Source: an uncultured Nonlabens sp.
GTDB lineage: Bacteria; Bacteroidota; Bacteroidia; Flavobacteriales; Flavobacteriaceae
Direction: 5' to 3'
Assembly: GCA_947491755.1 (NCBI GenBank)
Contig: CANLKV010000002.1
Span: forward strand, 62,001 to 126,000
DNA: 64,000 bases
Under the pieces are notes generated by a model that saw only the letters and a list, made by a program, of their open reading frames with translations, was not told the DNA's origin and searched no databases. Below, in pieces: positions 58,203-64,000 of the stretch. Position 1 is the stretch's first letter; the number at the start of each line of letters is the position of its first letter. The translations under genes were made by a program, and so were the position numbers.

Positions 58203-59306
58203 CTATAGGTTTTGGGTCAGTTTTTTGACAATTTTGTATTCGCTCAAGAACTCTTTGGAAATTACTTTTATTGCGGTGTAGGTGGGGACAGCAAGAACCA
58301 GTCCGATGATGCCGAACAACAATCCAGCAATTAAAATGATAAGAAAGATCTCCAAAGGGTGCGACTTCACACTCTTACCAAAAATAAGAGGTTGATTTAA
58401 AAAATTATCTATCAGCTGGATGGTACCATAACTAATGGCTACAATTATTAGCTGAGGTAAAATTATTTCAGTAAAATCTGCTCCTAGGTTATCACTTATA
58501 ACAAAGGCACTCATCAAAAAATAACCAATGGCAGGACCTAAATAAGGTATCAAATTGAGCAAAGCACAGAAAAAAGCAATTATCAAAGCATTTTCTGTCC
58601 CTATAGATAGTAATGTGATGCTGTATAGTACAAATAGGATAAGTATTTGAAATATCAAACCTATAAAGTAACGAGAAAGCAGTTGCTTGATTTTTGTAAA
58701 TGCTCGTAAAAATTGTCCTTCATTACCTTTCTTTGAGAAGACAAGAACCCCTTCTAATAACAGCCTGCTGTCTTTAAGCAAGAAGAAAGTAATAAATAGG
58801 ATGGAGAACAATCCAATCATCAAGCTGCCCAGCGTACCAAAAAAGCCATTAACAAATTGAGGGACAAGGTCCATCGTAATATTTTCTTTTACAAAGTCTA
58901 GATTTTCAATACGCTTTAAAATGTCGACTTTGCTAATACCAAAATACTCGCTTATTTCATCATTTAATATTTCTAGATTGTATTTTACTTCATCAATATC
59001 AATTTTTGAGATGTTTTCTCCTTGCTCTGCGATTACTGGTATTACTAGAAGTATAGCACCAACGATAAAAGAAAAAAGTAAAATCAAGGTAAGAATCACA
59101 GATACTGTATTAGGAATACGCAACTTGTCTCTTAAAAACAGTACGATAGGACGCCCAACTAATGACAGCACCGCGGCAAAGCCTATGTAAAATAAAACGG
59201 ATTGTATTTCCCACAGCAACCATATTAACAGAGTGATTCCTCCTATAACAAGCAATGCTCTAAGTAATCCAAAGGCAATTGCCCGCGAGGTGATTTTATG
59301 ACCCAT
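58203..59306 (-). CDS. AI-2E-family transporter
   Basis: The 367-residue protein has the family layout of about eight membrane segments, with a central soluble loop (about 90-150). The conserved pattern near 240-270 (ALLNLIPYLGPAIGYFLM) and the GLLFGIIGLVLAVPTYTAIK stretch near the C-terminus are typical of AI-2E/PerM proteins. Members export small molecules or act in Na+/H+ exchange; the substrate is unknown. It precedes the methyltransferase gene by three bases. Confidence 0.9.
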   Translation of the reverse strand: MGHKITSRAIAFGLLRALLVIGGITLLIWLLWEIQSVLFYIGFAAVLSLVGRPIVLFLRDKLRIPNTVSVILTLILLFSFIVGAILLVIPVIAEQGENISKIDIDEVKYNLEILNDEISEYFGISKVDILKRIENLDFVKENITMDLVPQFVNGFFGTLGSLMIGLFSILFITFFLLKDSRLLLEGVLVFSKKGNEGQFLRAFTKIKQLLSRYFIGLIFQILILFVLYSITLLSIGTENALIIAFFCALLNLIPYLGPAIGYFLMSAFVISDNLGADFTEIILPQLIIVAISYGTIQLIDNFLNQPLIFGKSVKSHPLEIFLIILIAGLLFGIIGLVLAVPTYTAIKVISKEFLSEYKIVKKLTQNL

Positions 59307-59314
59307 AGAAGGTG

Positions 59315-59968
59315 TTAATTAGTAAAAACGTATTTAATAATATTAGCTCCCATTTGTAGCGCTTTTAGCCTTACTTCCTGTGGATCGTTGTGTACCTCTG
59401 GACTCTCCCATCCATCGCCCAGATCACTTTCAAAAGTAAATAAAAGAACCAACCTATTTTCATGAAATATACCGAGAGCCTGTGGCCGCTCGCCATCGTG
59501 CTCATGAATTTTAGGAAGCCCTTTAGGAAAATTGAAGTGACTATTTAAAATAGGATGACTAGAGGATAATTCTTGTAGCGGTTTATCTGGAAATAACTTA
59601 TTAAGTTCTTTCTCTAGATAAGGCCGCATACCATAGTTGTCGTCAATATGAAGAAAACCACCACTTAACAAATAGTTCTTGATGTTTTCAAGCTCTTCTT
59701 GGTTAAAAACCACATTGCCGTGACCGGTCATGTGCACAAATGGGTATTGAAACAAGTCAATACTTTGCGCCTCTACCACTTGAATATCTGTATCTAGAGT
59801 TGTGCCTATATTTTCATTGCAAAAAGCAATTAAATTAGGCATAGCAGTAGGGTTTGAGTACCAATCACCCCCACCATTGTATTTGAGAACAGCAACTTCT
59901 TGAGCATATACTGACCAGCTGCATAATGCTAGGCTTATTGAAAGAAAGTAAGTAAATCGTTTGATCAA
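59315..59968 (-). CDS. DUF4159 secreted protein
   Basis: The 217-residue protein has a Sec signal (about 1-22, ends YAQ) and the DUF4159 core VAVLKYNGGGDWYSNP, FVHMTGHGNVVFNQEELENIKNYLLSGGFLHIDDNYG, in which a His/Asp pattern resembles a glutamine-amidotransferase-like fold. The function is unknown. It lies in a minus-strand run with rsmE and tsaD, in an order often seen in Bacteroidota, and its 3' end is nine bases from the AI-2E gene. Confidence 0.83.
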   Translation of the reverse strand: MIKRFTYFLSISLALCSWSVYAQEVAVLKYNGGGDWYSNPTAMPNLIAFCNENIGTTLDTDIQVVEAQSIDLFQYPFVHMTGHGNVVFNQEELENIKNYLLSGGFLHIDDNYGMRPYLEKELNKLFPDKPLQELSSSHPILNSHFNFPKGLPKIHEHDGERPQALGIFHENRLVLLFTFESDLGDGWESPEVHNDPQEVRLKALQMGANIIKYVFTN

Positions 59969-60165
59969 GATGTTGCGTTTTAAGATCTAACTATGTTTAT
60001 CATTATAAAACAGGAAGATTATTGTGTAAATATAGGAACTCCATCTGTTAATCGATATCAAAGTGTTATGGCTGGTTAGAATAGATATGTCTGTTGAAGG
60101 TTGACAGAACTTATAAGGGATTCAAACGGTAACTTTGCCCTCTCCCAGCTAAACGCTTAAGCCTT

Positions 60166-60870
60166 TCAAAACATTAAAGCATTAAACAAACTGGCTCCAT
60201 ACACACCAGCAGTTTCAGTGCGCAATCGGGTTTCTCCCAGATGAACAGGCTTGAATTCTTTATTTAAAGCGCCTTCTATCTCGCTAGGTGTGAAATCTCC
60301 TTCTGGCCCTATAAGTAAACAAATATTTGAAGAAGATTGCATATAATGTTTCAAGTGTTTTTTGTCATACGGTTCACAATGAGCCATAAGTTTTATGCCA
60401 TCAAATGATTGATTTACAAAATGGTCTAGTGGCGTTAAGTCGTCTAGTATAGGTTTGTACAACTGCAGTGATTGCTGCATAGCACTAACGATAATTTTTT
60501 CAAAGCGATCTATTTTTATCTTGCGACGCTCGCTATTGCTACTCAAAATAGGCGTGATTCTATAGATACCTAACTCTGTTGCTTTTTCAAGAAACCACTC
60601 CATTCTGTCATTCATCTTAGTGGGGGCGATAGCAATATGCAACTGCGGTCTTTCTAATTTCTCATATCTCAAATGTTTTAGTGCAAAGGTGCAACGGTTG
60701 CTGGTAACGGCTGTGATTGTACCTTCAAATAAGTCTCCCTTGCCATTTGTGATATGTATTTGATCTCCTATTTTTTTACGCAATACTTTTGTGATGTGTC
60801 TGGTTTCTTCTTTTTCTAAAGAAAGTTCTACATCAAATTGTTGCGGTTGTGGATAATAAAAAAGTTGCAT
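60166..60870 (-). CDS. rsmE: 16S rRNA (uracil1498-N3)-methyltransferase
   Basis: The 234-residue SPOUT-class enzyme has the N-terminal PUA-like domain (about 1-70: VELSLEEETRHITKVLRKKIGD-like text), the knot motif LLIGPEGDFTPSEIEGALN (about 181-199) and LRTETAGVYGASLFNA near the end. It methylates U1498 in the decoding region. It starts three bases after the tsaD stop. A 197-base gap with no recognised feature follows it. Confidence 0.94.
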   Translation of the reverse strand: MQLFYYPQPQQFDVELSLEKEETRHITKVLRKKIGDQIHITNGKGDLFEGTITAVTSNRCTFALKHLRYEKLERPQLHIAIAPTKMNDRMEWFLEKATELGIYRITPILSSNSERRKIKIDRFEKIIVSAMQQSLQLYKPILDDLTPLDHFVNQSFDGIKLMAHCEPYDKKHLKHYMQSSSNICLLIGPEGDFTPSEIEGALNKEFKPVHLGETRLRTETAGVYGASLFNALMF

Positions 60871-60872
60871 GA

Positions 60873-61907
60873 TTACATGGCAATTCTAGGTTGTGCAGTC
60901 ACATCAAGGGAAGAAAAGTCTTTTGCTTTAAATTTATAATATCCAGAAATTCCTATCATCGCTGCATTATCAGTGGTGTACTCAAATGGAGGAATAAAAA
61001 CTTTCCATCCTTTATCTTGTTGATCAAGTAATCGCTTTCTAATGGCACTGTTAGCGCTTACGCCGCCACCTATTGCAATTGATTTGATCCCGGTTTGTTT
61101 TACTGCTTTTTTTAATTTTTGAAACAATATTTCCACTATCGTGTATTGAATGCTTGCACAAATATCTTCTAGATTCTGTTTAATGAAATTTGCATCTTGC
61201 TGCTGTTGCTTTTGTACAAAGTACAGCACGCTGGTTTTAAATCCGCTAAAACTGTAATCCAATGCTGGAGCTTTAGGAATAGGAAAGGTGAAGGCATGGG
61301 GATTTCCTTTTCGCGAAAGCGTATCTATTATAGGTCCTGCAGGGTAATCTAGTCCTAGTATTTTACCAGACTTATCGAAGGCTTCTCCCACAGCATCGTC
61401 CATAGTGGTGCCTAAAACTTTCATCTTGTGATAATCATCAACCTGTACAATTTGCGTATGGCCACCGCTTATGGTCATTGCAAGAAATGGAAATTCTGGT
61501 TTTTCCTGACCACTGTCAATAAAATGAGCTAAAATATGGGCTTGCATATGATGTACTTCAATCAGCGGTATGGATAGAGCAAGAGATAAGCTTTTTGCAA
61601 AGCTACTGCCTACTAACAGGCTTCCCATCAATCCAGGGCCTTTTGTAAAAGCTATGGCAGACAATTGCTTTTTGTCGATATTTGCCTGTTTTAATGCTTC
61701 ATGAACTACAGGAATGATATTTGATTGATGTGCTCTCGATGCCAGTTCAGGTACAACGCCGCCGTATTGTTCATGTATTTTTTGATTTGCTACAACATTA
61801 GACAGTACCTGGTCGTTTTTTAAAATAGCGCAAGAGGTATCGTCACAAGACGATTCAATGGCAAGTAGGTAACAATTGTCGGTGTAGGGAGTAGTAAGCA
61901 TAAGCAT
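60873..61907 (-). CDS. tsaD: tRNA threonylcarbamoyladenosine transferase TsaD
   Basis: The 344-residue ASKHA-fold protein shows AIESSCDDTSCAI (about 15-27), GPGLMGSLLVG (about 90-100), the metal-binding HHMQAHIL (about 119-126) and SGGHTQIV (about 147-154). It makes the t6A modification with TsaB and TsaE. It reads divergently from the TamB-like gene with a gap of 28 bases. An imperfect palindrome copy encodes LSRK in this gene at 61307. Confidence 0.95.
   Translation of the reverse strand: MLMLTTPYTDNCYLLAIESSCDDTSCAILKNDQVLSNVVANQKIHEQYGGVVPELASRAHQSNIIPVVHEALKQANIDKKQLSAIAFTKGPGLMGSLLVGSSFAKSLSLALSIPLIEVHHMQAHILAHFIDSGQEKPEFPFLAMTISGGHTQIVQVDDYHKMKVLGTTMDDAVGEAFDKSGKILGLDYPAGPIIDTLSRKGNPHAFTFPIPKAPALDYSFSGFKTSVLYFVQKQQQQDANFIKQNLEDICASIQYTIVEILFQKLKKAVKQTGIKSIAIGGGVSANSAIRKRLLDQQDKGWKVFIPPFEYTTDNAAMIGISGYYKFKAKDFSSLDVTAQPRIAM
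61307..61320. repeat. Imperfect palindrome copy (12 of 14)
   Basis: CTTTTCGCGAAAGC has the left outer arm changed and the central TTTCGCGAAAGC intact, read as LSRK in TsaD. Confidence 0.65.
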
Positions 61908-61935
61908 ATGTAATCATCACAAAAGTAAATGATCT

Positions 61936-64000
61936 ATTATTAAAAAGATTTTTAAAATACTGGGAAAACTGCTACTGGCACTGCTGGTACTTTTTATTAT
62001 TCTGGTAATAGCATTTTCATTTCCTACTGTCCAGACCCGTGCAGGAAGCATGGTTACTAATTATCTTAAGGACACTTACGATACTGAAATCTCTATTGAT
62101 AAAATCGCGGTCACTTATAAAGGGGCTATTGAACTGGGTGGGGCAGTAGCTCTAGACCACCGTAATGATACTGTTATTTCATTCTCAAAATTAAAAACTG
62201 CCGTTTCTGGATTGTCTCAATTATTATCTAATAGTCCAGAGCTAGGTGACGTTACTATTGATGATTTTTATTTGAATATGAAGAGGTATAAAGAAGATAC
62301 TTCTGATAATTTAAATATTTTTTTAAACAAGTTCGGCAGTGGCGAGTCCAGCGGAGAGCCGTTTCTATTGACGACAAAAAAGCTAGTCATTAATAATTCA
62401 AGGGTAAAAATCACAGATGAGCAAATTGATGAGCCGTTAGCTTTTTATGCGGAAGACTTGAACCTAATCGCAGATTATTTGCGCATTGACGGCTCAGAGA
62501 TTTATGCAAATATCCGGTCGGGTGATTTTATGATGTACAATGGGGTGCTGGCCCGCAATAATGATGGCTTGGGTTATCAAATAAAGAATTTTGCAGCACA
62601 GTTTTATTATTCTCCTACACAAATAAAAGCGACTGATTTGCGCATCGAGACTCTAGGGTCTATGATAGCAGGAGATTTACGTTTTGACTATGAGCGTGGC
62701 GGCCTGGCAGATTTTCTCAATGCTGTAGATTGGACCTTTGATATTCAAGAAGCACAACTGGCAACTAATGAATTGAATTATTTCTATGATGAATTTGTCA
62801 AAAACGAATCAATATACTTAACAGGGTTGCTCACCGGTCCACTCAATCATTTTAAGGTGGCCCGCCTGGATCTTAAAGCTTTGAACGATTTAAGCATTCA
62901 AGGGACAATGACTTTTAAAAGTGTGGTGGAAAATCTGGATCAATTCAATATTGAGGGCGATTTTGAGGCGCTACAAGTAAGTAATAAAGATTTAAAAATG
63001 CTGTTGCCACAAATTTTGGGCGATCAGCTGCCTGATGACCTTAATCAATTAGGGACTGTTGTTGCTAGTGGTTATGCAAGTGTAAATAAGGATCAAATAG
63101 TTTCAAGACTAAGCGGAGAGTCTCGTCTAGGCGGTTTTGCTACAGATGTTTCATTGACAGAGATACGTTCTGGTCGTATAGGCTACACTGGAAATATAAA
63201 AACTAGAGGATTCAATCTAGGGAAAATTACAAACACTAAAGACCTGGGCGGTATTTCCCTAGACATGGATGTTGATGGTAGGGGATTTGATCCAGAGAAT
63301 GCCTTATTGACTCTTAATGGGAAGGTGTCAAAATTATATTATCGAGGCTATGGTTATAAAAATATCCAAGTAGATGGCGATTTGCGCAAGCCGGTTTTTA
63401 ATGGTACCGTCACAGTAAACGACCCTAATTTACAAATGGAGTTTGATGGGTTGGTCGATATTTCTGATGCTATCAATACCTACGACTTTAAAGCCACCAT
63501 TGCTTATGCAGACCTTAAAGCTACTAATCTATTTACGAGAGATAGTACAGCCATATTGAAAGGAGATGTAATTATTGATATGAATGGGACAGATATTAAC
63601 GATGTTGCGGGCACAATCAACTTTACCGATGCTAGCTATCAAAACGATAATAACATCTATCTATTTGAAGATTTTACAGTAGAAAGTACCTTCCTCGATC
63701 AGGAACGTCTTATTACAATTAATAGTACAGATATTATTGAGGGTGAGGTACGCGGTCGCTTTAAGGTAGAAGAGATTCCAGAACTTTTTAAAAATGCGTT
63801 AGGAAATGTTTACACAAATTATCGGTCTGATAAAATAACTAAAGATCAATACCTTGAGTACGAGTTCAAAATCTATGACAAAATAGTAGATTTATTTTTC
63901 CCTGATATCGCTCTGGGCGAAAACACAATCATAAAAGGCCAGGTGGCAAGTAATGAAGCACAGTTTAGATTAACCTTTCGATCTCCAGAGATTCAAGCTT
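61936..64000 (+). CDS. TamB/AsmA-like translocation protein, cut, with no canonical start
   Basis: An uninterrupted frame of about 688 codons reads to the window end. It begins after an in-frame TGA at 61930-61932. The first segment (KKIFKILGKLLLALLVLFIILVIAF) is a single membrane anchor, followed by a long beta-rich body typical of TamB/DUF490. That position next to tsaD is usual in Bacteroidota. No ATG, GTG or TTG occurs in frame before the anchor, only ATT at 61936 and 61939. The start coordinate is therefore uncertain. TamB supports lipid or barrel-protein transfer across the periplasm. Confidence 0.83.
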   Translation, partial: MIKKIFKILGKLLLALLVLFIILVIAFSFPTVQTRAGSMVTNYLKDTYDTEISIDKIAVTYKGAIELGGAVALDHRNDTVISFSKLKTAVSGLSQLLSNSPELGDVTIDDFYLNMKRYKEDTSDNLNIFLNKFGSGESSGEPFLLTTKKLVINNSRVKITDEQIDEPLAFYAEDLNLIADYLRIDGSEIYANIRSGDFMMYNGVLARNNDGLGYQIKNFAAQFYYSPTQIKATDLRIETLGSMIAGDLRFDYERGGLADFLNAVDWTFDIQEAQLATNELNYFYDEFVKNESIYLTGLLTGPLNHFKVARLDLKALNDLSIQGTMTFKSVVENLDQFNIEGDFEALQVSNKDLKMLLPQILGDQLPDDLNQLGTVVASGYASVNKDQIVSRLSGESRLGGFATDVSLTEIRSGRIGYTGNIKTRGFNLGKITNTKDLGGISLDMDVDGRGFDPENALLTLNGKVSKLYYRGYGYKNIQVDGDLRKPVFNGTVTVNDPNLQMEFDGLVDISDAINTYDFKATIAYADLKATNLFTRDSTAILKGDVIIDMNGTDINDVAGTINFTDASYQNDNNIYLFEDFTVESTFLDQERLITINSTDIIEGEVRGRFKVEEIPELFKNALGNVYTNYRSDKITKDQYLEYEFKIYDKIVDLFFPDIALGENTIIKGQVASNEAQFRLTFRSPEIQA

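Overview
The window reads as ordinary chromosome from a marine-type member of the Flavobacteriaceae (Bacteroidota). The evidence is a short 287-residue RpoD, promoter elements of the form TAnnTTTG, zinc-free ribosomal protein L31, a DUF4835/PorD-like protein, menaquinone genes, a YbbR-coaE-RprXY-like block, and a fused branched-chain 2-oxoacid dehydrogenase E1. Genus-level placement (Nonlabens/Dokdonia-like) is only a guess. I see no rRNA, tRNA, prophage, transposase or CRISPR array. Both window edges cut a gene.

Layout. 1-3.3 kb: secreted OmpA-like protein (cut), family 2 glycosyltransferase, DUF4199 protein, rpmE2. 3.5-8.4 kb: solo THI5-like protein, CvfB-like S1 protein, small secreted protein, rpoD, membrane protein, DUF4442 thioesterase. 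8.4-13.4 kb: menC, CPBP protease, menE, LMW phosphatase, dnaA. 13.6-20.6 kb: thioesterase, PNPOx-like protein, YigZ, EamA transporter, ribD, GNAT, prmC, ligA. 20.7-22.4 kb: a 5'-nucleotidase split into two genes. 22.5-29.8 kb: DUF6913-like, dapA, bamD, RNA polymerase omega, coaBC, PorD-like, recN, fabI. 29.8-34.7 kb: glycosyltransferase, YbbR, coaE, two-component system. 34.7-45.4 kb on the minus strand: miaA, ion channel, E1 fusion, a degenerate M1-peptidase/beta-barrel fusion, LOG protein, uvrA. 45.6-53.7 kb: DoxX-like protein, ppa, a VWA/zinc-ribbon/AAA module, thioredoxin, mazG, acidic lipoprotein and a YqaE peptide. 53.7-61.9 kb on the minus strand: purB, lipoprotein, sirtuin, THUMP-like methyltransferase, AI-2E exporter, DUF4159, rsmE, tsaD. 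61.9 kb to the end: a TamB-like protein (cut).

Most genes are housekeeping: DNA replication and repair, translation factors, tRNA modification, CoA and menaquinone synthesis, and outer-membrane assembly. The most unusual signal is not a gene. The 14-bp palindrome GCTTTCGCGAAAGC occurs 14 times exactly and several more times in decayed form, about once per 3.8 kb with unusually even spacing. It lies inside genes in all three reading frames, and in three gaps between genes. At two of these gaps it is the core of longer perfect palindromes of 28 and 42 bp. It behaves like a genome-wide iterated element (compare HIP1 in cyanobacteria or DNA uptake sequences). Other items worth attention are a TamB gene with no ATG, GTG or TTG start, a (TTC)10 tract next to a terminator, and a protease-like domain that has lost its catalytic motif and is fused to a barrel.
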